Shown one piece after another: positions 44,290-52,533 of a stretch of DNA of 64,000 nt (position 1 is its first letter; the number at the start of each line of letters is the position of its first letter). The notes beneath the pieces were generated by a model that saw nothing but the letters and a program-made list of their open reading frames with translations, did not search any database and was not told where the DNA came from. This DNA is from Jeotgalicoccus aerolatus (GTDB lineage: Bacteria; Bacillota; Bacilli; Staphylococcales; Salinicoccaceae), in the NCBI RefSeq assembly GCF_014635205.1, contig NZ_BMCN01000002.1, positions 124,001 through 188,000 on the forward strand, given 5' to 3'. A program made the position numbers and the translations under genes.

Positions 44290-44581
44290 AAAGTCATCCT
44301 TATCTGATTCTCATTCATTAGAGTACTATTATATTACTTTGAATCTATAACAAAAGAAAAGTTTTGCGTACATATATTTACTTAAATACAAGCTTAACGA
44401 ATTGTGCAGCCTTAAATTACTATTTTAACATGTATAGACTGCATACCCTTAACTCGACCATTCTAATAAAAAGACGATACGATGAGAATTACCACAAATA
44501 ATTCGCGTTAACAGCTGTAAAAAAGCATCTAACCTGACGAAATGGTTAGATGCTTTTATAATTTAACGGAGGATTTTACAG
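44290..44581. other. Intergenic region with terminator
   Basis: No gene. A hairpin, AAAAGCATCTAACC with GGTTAGATGCTTTT (44521-44564), followed by T residues on the minus strand, ends the PadR operon. The rest is AT-rich upstream sequence of the glycosyltransferase operon. Confidence 0.75.
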
Positions 44582-44969
44582 TTAATCTGCAAATTGCTTG
44601 TTATTTCTATGCTTAAGATGTTCTATACTGATTAACATTAATAGAATCCCTGTGAATATCCAGCTGGTGGTAATGTTCAGGATACTAAGTCTCTCAATAG
44701 TCAGCATTATAAATGCAATAGTTAATATAAAAAATTCTATTTTTGATAGTGTTTCTTTAGACAATAAGAAAAATACAACTGTCAGTACAGTAATAATACC
44801 GTAAATCACCGGCAGTAATATAGTTAAGAAAGGTACATGATATTTAAAGATAACTATTGAATCAAGCATGGGATGACGTGAAAAAAATATCATCTTCTAT
44901 AAAATACTCTCTGTCATTTTTACTCATCTCTTCAAGCATTTGTTCATACTCTTTTACGATCTGTTTCAT
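44582..44969 (-). pseudogene. PadR-coupled membrane protein, frameshifted
   Basis: Behind a perfect GGAGG, a frame begins MKQIVKEYEQMLEEMSKND, the usual start of HAAS/DUF1700-like genes that follow padR. It ends after FIEDDIFFTSSHA-stop. A second frame, overlapping at a run of seven T, continues as IFFSRHPMLDSIVIF and then three hydrophobic helices to the end at 44582. The combined length is short for the family, so there may also be an internal loss. Start and RBS overlap the padR end by 26 nt, which shows the original coupling. Confidence 0.6.
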
Positions 44970-45291
44970 AATGAGTATCCTCCAAAAATATCGTATTTAC
45001 TGCAGAGTCAATTCTGTCCCAATTATCTTTATAAATTTTTAAATATGATAAACCCTCTTCTGTCAGAGAGTAATATTTTCTCATCGGTCCCTGCTTTGAT
45101 TTAATACGGGTGCCTTTAATATAGCCTGATTTTTGTAATTTTAAGAGTAATGGATAGATACTGCCTTCGCTTACCATATCTAGATTAAATTCATGAAGGC
45201 GTGTAATTATATCGTAGCCGTACATGGGTTCTTTCTCGATTAGTTTTAAAATACAGCCCTCTAGAATACCTTTTAACATTTGTGAATTCAT
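44944..45291 (-). CDS. PadR-family transcriptional regulator
   Basis: A 115-residue PadR-type winged-helix repressor: MLKGILEGCILKLIEKEPMY followed by GYDIITRLHE, then SEGSIYPLLLKLQKSGYI and the wing with MRKYYSLTEEGLSYL. AGGAGG precedes the start at 45291. The next gene on the same strand is its usual membrane partner, here damaged. Two dyads just upstream (45307-45327 and 45349-45369) are probable operators, suggesting autoregulation. Confidence 0.92.
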   Translation of the reverse strand: MNSQMLKGILEGCILKLIEKEPMYGYDIITRLHEFNLDMVSEGSIYPLLLKLQKSGYIKGTRIKSKQGPMRKYYSLTEEGLSYLKIYKDNWDRIDSAVNTIFLEDTHYETDRKRV

Positions 45292-45306
45292 TTATATCAG
45301 CACCTC

Positions 45307-45369
45307 CTAACTTGCAAAGCAATTTAGTGGAAATATAAAACAAAGCCGCTAACTTGTAAAGTAAGTTAG
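45307..45369 (-). promoter_or_regulatory. Paired dyads, probable PadR operators
   Basis: Two related palindromes lie 42 bp apart, CTAACTT-GCAAAGC-AATTTAG (45307-45327) and CTAACTT-GTAAAGT-AAGTTAG (45349-45369). The first abuts the padR Shine-Dalgarno sequence. The second, with GCCG/CGGC extensions, could also act as a weak terminator for the preceding GDPD gene. Confidence 0.6.
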
Positions 45370-45402
45370 CGGCGGAAGGTTTTGATTTGTTTGTTACCTC
45401 TG

Positions 45403-46236
45403 CTATTCTTTTAGTTCTTCAGCATAGTCGGGATAATCTGTAATAAGTCCGTCGACACCGAATTTATAAAGCCGTTCTGCTTCTGCTTCGGTTTTTATTG
45501 TGTAGGGGCTGATCTTCATTCCTGCTTGATGTACTTTGTCTACCAATTCAGATGATGCGATTTTTAAATTAGGGTTAAAGTACTCTGTGTATGCTGCGAA
45601 TTCTTGCAACTGCTGATCTGTTACGTTTTTATAATTCTCCCCGGCGAGTACACCGTGGGTGATTTCCGGCAGCAGTTCTGCTGATTTGATAACAGAGGGA
45701 TGATTGAATGACTGAATAACGATATTGTTTGAAGTATCCAGCTGATATTTGGCTAAAGCTTCTGCCACTTTTTCCTCAACTCCCGGATAAAGTTCGGGAG
45801 ATTTTAATTCTATTAAGATATTTATCTTCTCACCGTACATTTCTAGGACTTCATTTAAAGAGGGAATCTTTTCCCCTGCATATTTTTTATCAAACCAGCT
45901 GCCGGCATCCAATGATTTTAATTCCTGTAAAGTGTAAGCCGAAATATTTCCTGTACCATTTGTAGTTCGATCCAGAGTGTCATCGTGAATGACGACCGGT
46001 AAATCATCTTTTGACAGCTGCACATCAATTTCTATATAATCTGCCTGCATCTCAACAGCTTTATCAAAGGCGGCTAAAGTATTTTCCGGTGCATAACCGG
46101 AAGCGCCTCGATGAGCAATATTCATTATCTTGTTTCTGCTTTCGTCTGTATCTCCTCCGGAAATAACGGTGAAAGTGGCTGTCACTCCAAAAGATAAGAT
46201 AATTAAGAAACTAACAATTATAGCGAATCGTTTCAT
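45403..46236 (-). CDS. glpQ: Glycerophosphodiester phosphodiesterase, exported or membrane-anchored
   Basis: GDPD-family enzyme hydrolysing glycerophosphodiesters to glycerol-3-phosphate and an alcohol. The 277 residues start with a hydrophobic leader (FAIIVSFLIILSFGVTATFT, about 4-23) followed by the catalytic HRGASGYAPENT; metal and acid-base residues appear in EIDVQLSKDDLPVVIHDDTLDRTTNG, broken here as EIDVQLSKDD and VVIHDDTLDR. Cleavage or anchoring is not obvious, but it should act outside the membrane. Last gene of the ugp operon, 26 nt after the cytosolic GDPD gene. In other staphylococci GlpQ can also attack glycerol-phosphate teichoic acids. Confidence 0.9.
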   Translation of the reverse strand: MKRFAIIVSFLIILSFGVTATFTVISGGDTDESRNKIMNIAHRGASGYAPENTLAAFDKAVEMQADYIEIDVQLSKDDLPVVIHDDTLDRTTNGTGNISAYTLQELKSLDAGSWFDKKYAGEKIPSLNEVLEMYGEKINILIELKSPELYPGVEEKVAEALAKYQLDTSNNIVIQSFNHPSVIKSAELLPEITHGVLAGENYKNVTDQQLQEFAAYTEYFNPNLKIASSELVDKVHQAGMKISPYTIKTEAEAERLYKFGVDGLITDYPDYAEELKE

Positions 46237-46262
46237 CTGATATCTTTCCTTTCCCCTGTGTT

Positions 46263-47009
46263 TTATAACTTATGACTTTTAACTATTTTTACTGCCATTT
46301 TAGGATCATCCGTGATAATGCTGGTAAGACCTAAAGGCAGCATTTCCTTAATTGATTCAGCATCATTTAAAGTCCAAATGTTTAATCCTGTATTAGAGTT
46401 TTTGCAGTTTTTAACCAGCTCTTCGTCAATCATTAAATGATTCGGATGGTAATACTCCACACTGTATTTTCTGCAATACTGTTCAGGATCAAGTAAGTTA
46501 TGCATCGTTAAAAATCCACAGCTAATCCCGGGGTTCTCTTTCTTCATTTTTAAAATGCTTTTATGATTAAAGGAAGAGATAATCACACTTCTTTCCTGCT
46601 GATAATTTACAATGATTTTATTCACCATTTCCTCTATTCCATCATTCTTTACAGTACTTGTTTTTAATTCAATATTTGTGATTAAATCTTTATCCTTTGC
46701 CCATTCAAAATACTCCTGAAGTGTCATTATTTTTTCTTCAGCTTTTTTCTGATATTCATCATTGGACTCAAAGTTTGCTGCAAAATCAAAACCTTTCAGC
46801 TGTTCTAAATTATATTCGTATATAAAACCACTGCCATTTGAAGTTCGGTCGATTCTATCATCATGACAAATTACCACTTCTCCGTCTTTTGACAGATGAA
46901 CGTCGATTTCTATTCCGTCTGCCTGTTCCTGATATGCACTTTCAAAAGCTGATTTTGTGTTTTCCGGGTATTTAGAAGCGTATCCGCGGTGAGCAATAAT
47001 TTTAGTCAT
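46263..47009 (-). CDS. ugpQ: Cytosolic glycerophosphodiester phosphodiesterase UgpQ
   Basis: A second GDPD enzyme of 248 residues without a signal sequence, starting MTKIIAHRGYASKYPENTKS. Metal and catalytic residues are visible in GIEIDVHLSKDGEVVICHDD and NIELKTS. It would cleave imported glycerophosphodiesters to glycerol-3-phosphate. It begins within the ugpC stop codon, with GGAAGG upstream. The pairing with the exported GDPD in the same operon gives hydrolysis on both sides of the membrane. Confidence 0.93.
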   Translation of the reverse strand: MTKIIAHRGYASKYPENTKSAFESAYQEQADGIEIDVHLSKDGEVVICHDDRIDRTSNGSGFIYEYNLEQLKGFDFAANFESNDEYQKKAEEKIMTLQEYFEWAKDKDLITNIELKTSTVKNDGIEEMVNKIIVNYQQERSVIISSFNHKSILKMKKENPGISCGFLTMHNLLDPEQYCRKYSVEYYHPNHLMIDEELVKNCKNSNTGLNIWTLNDAESIKEMLPLGLTSIITDDPKMAVKIVKSHKL

Positions 47010-48127
47010 TATAATCCTTCCTCTCTAAGCATTGTTTCCTCAGTATCAAAATCAAACAAATAAATATTTTCCAGATTAAAAGACACTTCGATAACATCAT
47101 CAACAAAAACTTCTTCTGTCGGGCTTAGACGGGCAACTATATCCTTTTCAGCATTTACAGAATTGAAGTATACGTAGGTATCGCTCCCCACCTGCTCCAC
47201 ATTACTGGTTTTAATTTCCAGCGGAAAATCCTGCTGATTATTTACATCATAAAAATTAAAGTGTTCCGGCCGCACACCAAGGTAAATATCTTTTTCAGAA
47301 CCTTTAAAGTCCAATCTGTCGGAAACTGAAGATGGGAGCAGCATTTTTCGATCTCCCATATAAAGATGTACGCCGCCTTCTCTGATAAGCTTTGCTCTGA
47401 AAATATTCATTTGAGGACTGCCGATAAATTGGCCGACAAATAAATTGTTGGGGTTTTTATAAAGATTTCGCGGGGTATCGAATTGTTCCAGCACCCCATC
47501 ACGCATCACTGCTATACGGTCTCCCATGGTCATCGCTTCTGTCTGATCGTGTGTGACATATATAAATGTTGTTTCCAGTTTACGATGAAGTTTTACTAAT
47601 TCTGTCCGCATAGTTACACGTAGCTTTGCATCCAGATTGGATAAAGGTTCATCTAATAAGAACACTTTGGGATTTCGTACCATAGCTCGTCCGAGAGCCA
47701 CCCGCTGTCTTTGCCCTCCGGACAAGGCACCCGGCTTTCTATCCAGGTATTTTCCTAATTCCAGAATTTCAGCAGCAGCATCCACCTTTTGCTTTATTTG
47801 AGCTTTAGGTTCTTTTTTCATTTTTAAGGCAAATCCCATATTATCTCTTACTGTCATGTGGGGATATAAGGCATAATTTTGAAATACCATCGAAATATCT
47901 CTGTTTTTAGACGGCAGTGTATTCACCAGTTTATCGTCTATAAAAAGTTCCCCGCCTGAAATGCTTTCCAGTCCAGCAATCATTCTTAATGTTGTTGATT
48001 TTCCGCATCCTGAAGGGCCAACAAAAACAATAAACTCTTTATCTTTAATATCCAGATTCATATTATTTACTGCTTTAACATCTCCATCATAAATTTTTGA
48101 AACGTCTTTTAATACTAGATTTGCCAT
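47009..48127 (-). CDS. ugpC: ABC transporter ATPase UgpC
   Basis: MalK/UgpC-type ATPase of 372 residues. Walker A GPSGCGKST is at 37-45, the signature reads LSGGQRQRVALGRAM, Walker B KVFLLDEPLSNLDAKL, and the switch is VTHDQTEAMT. The C-terminal TOBE/OB region begins near 240 with VGQFIGSPQMNIF. It energises the UgpAE permease. Substrate assignment as sn-glycerol-3-phosphate or glycerophosphodiesters comes from the flanking GDPD genes and glpP, since the ATPase itself is typical of several sugar transporters. Confidence 0.9.
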   Translation of the reverse strand: MANLVLKDVSKIYDGDVKAVNNMNLDIKDKEFIVFVGPSGCGKSTTLRMIAGLESISGGELFIDDKLVNTLPSKNRDISMVFQNYALYPHMTVRDNMGFALKMKKEPKAQIKQKVDAAAEILELGKYLDRKPGALSGGQRQRVALGRAMVRNPKVFLLDEPLSNLDAKLRVTMRTELVKLHRKLETTFIYVTHDQTEAMTMGDRIAVMRDGVLEQFDTPRNLYKNPNNLFVGQFIGSPQMNIFRAKLIREGGVHLYMGDRKMLLPSSVSDRLDFKGSEKDIYLGVRPEHFNFYDVNNQQDFPLEIKTSNVEQVGSDTYVYFNSVNAEKDIVARLSPTEEVFVDDVIEVSFNLENIYLFDFDTEETMLREEGL

Positions 48128-48156
48128 CTTATGTTCTCCTTTTATTTTTACTTTAA

Positions 48157-49047
48157 TCAGCCTTTAACCGAACCGGCTGTTAACCCTTTAATCATGTTTT
48201 TCTGACCAAATATAAAGATAAGCAGCGAAGGCACCATACAGATTACGACTCCTGCCAGCATAAGAACCATAGACTGCGAGTCCACACTGTTCAGCATGCT
48301 GACACCGATTTGCACGGTCCTGTATTCATCAGCATTTGTAACCAGCAGGGGCCACATAAACATGTTCCATGCACCGAGGAATGATTGAACTGCCAAGGCA
48401 CCTATGGTTGGTCTTAAAAGGGGAATTAAAATTGTAATGATAAAACGAATATTAGAGCAGCCGTCCATGCGCGCGGATTCGTAAATTTCTGCCGGGAATG
48501 AATGGAGAGCCTGACGAAATAAAAAGATACCGAGAGCCGAAGTCATAAATGGAATGATCAGTACTCTCAGACTATCAACCCATCCCCAGCCGCTCACCAT
48601 AATATATTGAGAAACAATTACAGATTCTCCGGGAATCATCATCGTGGCTAATATGACTGCAAAGATAACACTGCTTCCTTTGAACTTTAAAAAGTGGAAG
48701 CTGAAGGCAGCAAATATTGAAGTAATGATTTGCGAGAAAGTTATTGCAACTGCGACAATAAGCGAGTTTTTAATATATGTAGCAATCGGCGCTGTTTTAA
48801 ATACATCTATATAATTCGAGAAAACAGGAGCCTCTGGAAAGAAAGAGGCGTCCTGCTGATATACTTCTGATGGAGCTTTCAGTGACATGCTGATTGCATA
48901 GATCAAGGGGAAAAGCACAATCCCTGCAACTGCAAGGTTCACAATAAGTAAAATAATTGACCGCCAATTCCAGAATTTTTTAAAATCAATGGCTAAAGAT
49001 GTTTTTCTTTTCTTTTGAGGCAAAGTATCCACTTCGGTACTATGCAT
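48157..49047 (-). CDS. ugpE: ABC transporter permease UgpE
   Basis: A 296-residue permease with six membrane segments after a charged N-terminus. The EAA loop reads ESARMDGCSNIRFIITILIP, typical of binding-protein-dependent permeases, and LLRPTIGALAVQSFLGAWN follows. GGGAGG precedes the ATG at 49047. It overlaps the ugpA end by 8 nt and precedes ugpC by 29 nt. Confidence 0.9.
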   Translation of the reverse strand: MHSTEVDTLPQKKRKTSLAIDFKKFWNWRSIILLIVNLAVAGIVLFPLIYAISMSLKAPSEVYQQDASFFPEAPVFSNYIDVFKTAPIATYIKNSLIVAVAITFSQIITSIFAAFSFHFLKFKGSSVIFAVILATMMIPGESVIVSQYIMVSGWGWVDSLRVLIIPFMTSALGIFLFRQALHSFPAEIYESARMDGCSNIRFIITILIPLLRPTIGALAVQSFLGAWNMFMWPLLVTNADEYRTVQIGVSMLNSVDSQSMVLMLAGVVICMVPSLLIFIFGQKNMIKGLTAGSVKG

Positions 49048-49951
49048 TGATTCTTCCTCCCTTATTCACTTTAAAAATGATGATTGTTAAAATTACGACA
49101 ATAACAAACAAAACAATAGACTCAGCTGAGGCATAACCGTAGCGGTAATTCATAAATGCATTGCGGTAAATGTCGTAAACAATCACGTTAGTAGATTCTC
49201 CGGGACCACCGCCTGTCAAAATTCTGATTTGAGCGAACCCTTGAAAGGCATTGATGATATTGGTTACAACGACAAAGAAAGTGATGGGCTTTAAACTTGG
49301 TATCGTAATATGACGTATTTTGTTCCACCAATTTGCTCCATCAATTGATGCACTCTCATATAAAGATTCATCAATACTGGAGAGACCGGCACTAAAATAT
49401 AAAAAGTTTAAACCGCTGTTCAGCCATCCTGTCAGAATTCCTATACTTAATAAAGCGTATGTGGGGTCAGCCAGCCAGTTAATATCTGTCCCGAGAATCT
49501 GGTTGACGATTCCTATGCTTTGATTGAGCATCACTTGGAACACCAGTGCTATACCGCTGGTAGCGATAGCTATAGGCAGAGCATAAGCTGCAGAAAAAAG
49601 ACGAATTCCAGGAAACGTGCGCTGACATAAAAGTGCAGTAAAGAAACCTAAAAGCACTCCGACTATTACAACTATAAAAACAAAAAAGATTGTAACGATT
49701 AAACTGTTATGAAATGAACTGCTTTTAAACAGTTCAATATAATTTTCCAAACCTACAAATAAAGCATTTCTTCCGAGGTTATCTGTTATATGCAGACTGC
49801 GTATAATTGTTTGAAAAAAAGGCCAGAATAGAAATATCCCGAGTAAAAGCAGTGCCGGAGATAAATACAGAAGCGGCTCAATTTTTTCAGTCAGCGGTCT
49901 TTGTGATATTTTGTTGCCTTGAAATTTTTTTGGCTTTTTTGAAGCTTCCAT
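49040..49951 (-). CDS. ugpA: ABC transporter permease UgpA
   Basis: A 303-residue permease. First membrane helix at about 30-50 (PLLYLSPALLLLGIFLFWPF). The EAA motif is ESASIDGANWWNKIRHITIP, and the segment INAFQGFAQIRILTGGGPG is characteristic of UgpA/MalF-type subunits. An in-frame TTG lies at 49972, but AAAGGTGAC is better placed for the ATG at 49951. It forms the membrane channel with UgpE. Confidence 0.9.
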   Translation of the reverse strand: MEASKKPKKFQGNKISQRPLTEKIEPLLYLSPALLLLGIFLFWPFFQTIIRSLHITDNLGRNALFVGLENYIELFKSSSFHNSLIVTIFFVFIVVIVGVLLGFFTALLCQRTFPGIRLFSAAYALPIAIATSGIALVFQVMLNQSIGIVNQILGTDINWLADPTYALLSIGILTGWLNSGLNFLYFSAGLSSIDESLYESASIDGANWWNKIRHITIPSLKPITFFVVVTNIINAFQGFAQIRILTGGGPGESTNVIVYDIYRNAFMNYRYGYASAESIVLFVIVVILTIIIFKVNKGGRINA

Positions 49952-50071
49952 TGAACCACAGTCACCTTTCAAAGATATAATTTATTATTAAGTACCGGGT
50001 AACCGGCTCCTTGCTGATCTAAGAAAATACCAGCTGTACTAAAAGAAAACAGCTACCCGATAAACTTAATT

Positions 50072-51409
50072 TTATTGATTATTTACGCGATTATAATTTT
50101 CAATTGCATTATTTGACTGGTCTATAATATTTTGAGCTGCTTCTTCCGGTGTTGTGCTTCCATTCAGCATATTTTCAGTTTCTGCTTCCTGAATTTGACG
50201 AATTTCCTGATAAACGGTGCTTAATCCGCCTTGAGATTCCGGGTTGGAATCATGCAGCTGATCTATTGCTGTTTGGAACTGCGGGTATTCTTCCAGGTTT
50301 TCTTTAAATTCCGGTTCCTCGTGAGCATCAACAGTAATTGGGAAATAACCAGTTTTTGCATTCCAATAGGCTTGCGATTCAGGTTCAATCATAAACTCGA
50401 TAAAATCCCATGCTGCATCTTTTCTTGCTTCATCTTCAGAGTCAATCATATAAAGCGAAGCACCGCCGATGGAAACCTGACCTTCATCTTCTTCAGTAAG
50501 TGAAGGGAAGTATGCAGTACCTACTTCAAAGCTGTCGCCGACTTCGTTCAGGATTGTTCTTAAAGTTGCTGTTGAGGCAAAAGTCATAGCTGATTCCCCG
50601 GCAACAAATTCAGGCTGTCCGCCATTACGTCCAACGTTTGGAGCATAACCATCCTCATAAAGCTGATTCCAAGTGTCTAAAGCATTTTCTATTCCTTGAT
50701 TTTCATCAAACACAACTTTAGAAGGGTTTTCTTCGCGTCCATTTCCATTATCGAACATATCTAATCCCTGTTTGTTCATCCATTGATCAAACCACCAGCC
50801 GTAGATATTCATTGAAATCGGCATTTCAGCACCGCCTTCTTCCATAAGTGCAGCACCAATTTCATTAATTTCTTCCATACTTGAAGGTGCTTCTTCAATT
50901 CCTGCCTGTTCGAACATATCTTTGTTGTAATAAAGAAGAGGTGTAGACGAGTTAAAAGGCATAGAGTTTAATTTGCCCTCAATTGTGTAATAAGCTGCAA
51001 GGTTAGGCTCTATTTGATTAATGTCATAGCCCGACTTATCAATATAATCCTGTACGGGAACAATCAAACCGGAGTCAATCATATTACGTGCGCCTAATTC
51101 AAAAACTTGTACAATATCAGCGCCTACTTCAGAACCTTGGGTAGAGTTTCTCAGTTTTGTAAGAGTATCATCATAGCTGCCCTGATATTCTGCAGTAACA
51201 TTTACATTTTCACTTTGCTCATTGTAACGTTTGACTAATTCATCGATACCTTCACCAGGTTCGCCGCCCATGGAATGCCAAAAGGTCAATTCAACCTTTC
51301 CATCCGCAGTACCTGAAGCTTCTTCATCTGCTGAACTTTCATTACTTCCGCAAGCTGTAAGTATTACCGCAAAAGTCAGTAATAAAGTGAATAACGTAAA
51401 TTTCTTCAT
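50072..51409 (-). CDS. ugpB: Glycerol-3-phosphate/glycerophosphodiester-binding lipoprotein UgpB
   Basis: A 445-residue extracellular solute-binding protein of family 1. The lipobox is LTAC with the lipidated Cys20, followed by a Ser/Glu-rich tether. VELTFWHSMGGEPGEGIDEL, FVAGESAMTFAST and AYWNAKTGYFPIT are UgpB-like features. AGGAGG precedes the start. Downstream are the two permease genes. The substrate is inferred from family and operon. Confidence 0.9.
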   Translation of the reverse strand: MKKFTLFTLLLTFAVILTACGSNESSADEEASGTADGKVELTFWHSMGGEPGEGIDELVKRYNEQSENVNVTAEYQGSYDDTLTKLRNSTQGSEVGADIVQVFELGARNMIDSGLIVPVQDYIDKSGYDINQIEPNLAAYYTIEGKLNSMPFNSSTPLLYYNKDMFEQAGIEEAPSSMEEINEIGAALMEEGGAEMPISMNIYGWWFDQWMNKQGLDMFDNGNGREENPSKVVFDENQGIENALDTWNQLYEDGYAPNVGRNGGQPEFVAGESAMTFASTATLRTILNEVGDSFEVGTAYFPSLTEEDEGQVSIGGASLYMIDSEDEARKDAAWDFIEFMIEPESQAYWNAKTGYFPITVDAHEEPEFKENLEEYPQFQTAIDQLHDSNPESQGGLSTVYQEIRQIQEAETENMLNGSTTPEEAAQNIIDQSNNAIENYNRVNNQ

Positions 51410-51446
51410 TTTTATCCTCCTGGTTATATAAATAATTTTTCAATCA

Positions 51447-52268
51447 CTACGTTATGCTTTTAGTATTTAAAGATAGTTCTTTCATTAATTGAGATAAATC
51501 CTCGTATATCCTATGAGGTGTGATATTCGTGTTTTCTGCTTCCTCTGCTGAAGTGACTCCAGTTAGGACGAGTGCGGTGTTCATACCGGCATTGCTTCCA
51601 AATAAAATGTCAGTATCCAGACGGTCGCCAATCATTAAACATTTTTCTCCTGCCAAATCAGTTTTTGAAAAGATATAATCAGCAGGGAACTTTGACGGTT
51701 TCCCTATAATATTTTTTGCCTTTATGTTACTTGCTGACTCAATTGCCTTAATTAAAGTACCAGCATCCGGAATAACCCCATTTTTCATAGGACAGAAAGG
51801 ATCAGGATTAAGGCCGATTAATTGTGCGCCTTTCCGGACTGCTTCAGCAGCCGAATTCAGTTTTTTATAAGAAAATTCTTTGTCTAAACCGACAAGTACA
51901 TGTGTGATTTCGTCTGGATTATTTGTAAGAATTATTTTTGCTTTTGCTAACTCGCTTTTAACTGAATCTCCTGCAATTACCATTACTCGCGGCACTTCCG
52001 AATATGTACGAAAATAGCTGCTGATTAAACTTACAGGTGTAATGATGTCCGAAGATTCAGCGGGTATAGAAAGGAAGTTTAAATGCTCAGCCACCTCTTC
52101 ATTTGTGCGGGTTGATGAGTTCGTAAGAAAATAAATTTTCTTATTAAGTCTGTTTAAAAATTGAATAGTTTCCTCAGCATAGGGCAGTAATTTATCTTCC
52201 AATAAAATAGTGCCATCGATATCAAATATAAATAATTCTATTTCTGTCAAATCAACTATCGTTATCAC
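51447..52268 (-). CDS. HAD-family phosphatase (NagD-like)
   Basis: A 273-residue HAD hydrolase of the NagD/AraL group. The nucleophile motif is FIFDIDGTI, then YFLTNSSTRTNEEVAEHL, the Lys in IGKPSKFPADYI and the acidic motif LMIGDRLDTDILFGSNAG. The start is uncertain: AAAAGGAG abuts a GTG at 52268, and a TTG at 52250 would give the more typical MTEIELFIFD. First gene of the operon after the leader terminator, so a role in dephosphorylating glycerol-3-phosphate or a related product is plausible but inferred. Confidence 0.85.
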   Translation of the reverse strand: MITIVDLTEIELFIFDIDGTILLEDKLLPYAEETIQFLNRLNKKIYFLTNSSTRTNEEVAEHLNFLSIPAESSDIITPVSLISSYFRTYSEVPRVMVIAGDSVKSELAKAKIILTNNPDEITHVLVGLDKEFSYKKLNSAAEAVRKGAQLIGLNPDPFCPMKNGVIPDAGTLIKAIESASNIKAKNIIGKPSKFPADYIFSKTDLAGEKCLMIGDRLDTDILFGSNAGMNTALVLTGVTSAEEAENTNITPHRIYEDLSQLMKELSLNTKSIT

Positions 52269-52283
52269 CTCCTTTTAAACAGC

Positions 52284-52419
52284 AAAAAACCCTTCGAAGG
52301 CAAAACGAAATTATCGGACTTAAAAAAGCCGATATACTTCAGATTGCAACGAAGGGTTTTTCTCCACATATTCTCTAACCCAGAGTGCTATATGTAATTT
52401 TCACACAAGTATTATTATA
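52284..52419 (-). promoter_or_regulatory. Promoter and GlpP-type leader terminator of the ugp operon
   Basis: On the minus strand TATAAT lies at 52419-52414. About 55 nt downstream an AAAACCCTTCG / CGAAGGGTTTTTT stem (arms near 52360-52350 and 52295-52284) closes a structure with a smaller TATCGG/CCGATA hairpin and ends in six T, before the first gene. With glpP divergent next door, this is the expected target of GlpP antitermination by glycerol-3-phosphate. Confidence 0.72.
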
Positions 52420-52468
52420 GAGATTCCTTATTAATAATAAGTTAAAAGTATGTATATATTCAGTAAAT

Positions 52469-52499
52469 TTGCACTGCTTAAATATTTACTTGTTATAAT
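52469..52499 (+). promoter_or_regulatory. Possible glpP promoter
   Basis: TTGCAC (52469-52474) and TATAAT (52494-52499) are 19 nt apart, 35 nt before glpP. The spacing is long, so this is moderate. Confidence 0.45.
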
Positions 52500-52533
52500 T
52501 TAATTATTATCCTAGAAGGGAACATAATATTTT

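Noticed and set aside
31723-45300. Full SCC element with ccr or mec genes
   Set aside because: No ccrA, ccrB, ccrC or mec gene is encoded, and I saw no third att-like repeat further right by eye.
31723-45300. Insertion sequences as the cause of the gene decay
   Set aside because: No transposase gene or terminal inverted repeats of IS type were recognised at the breakpoints.
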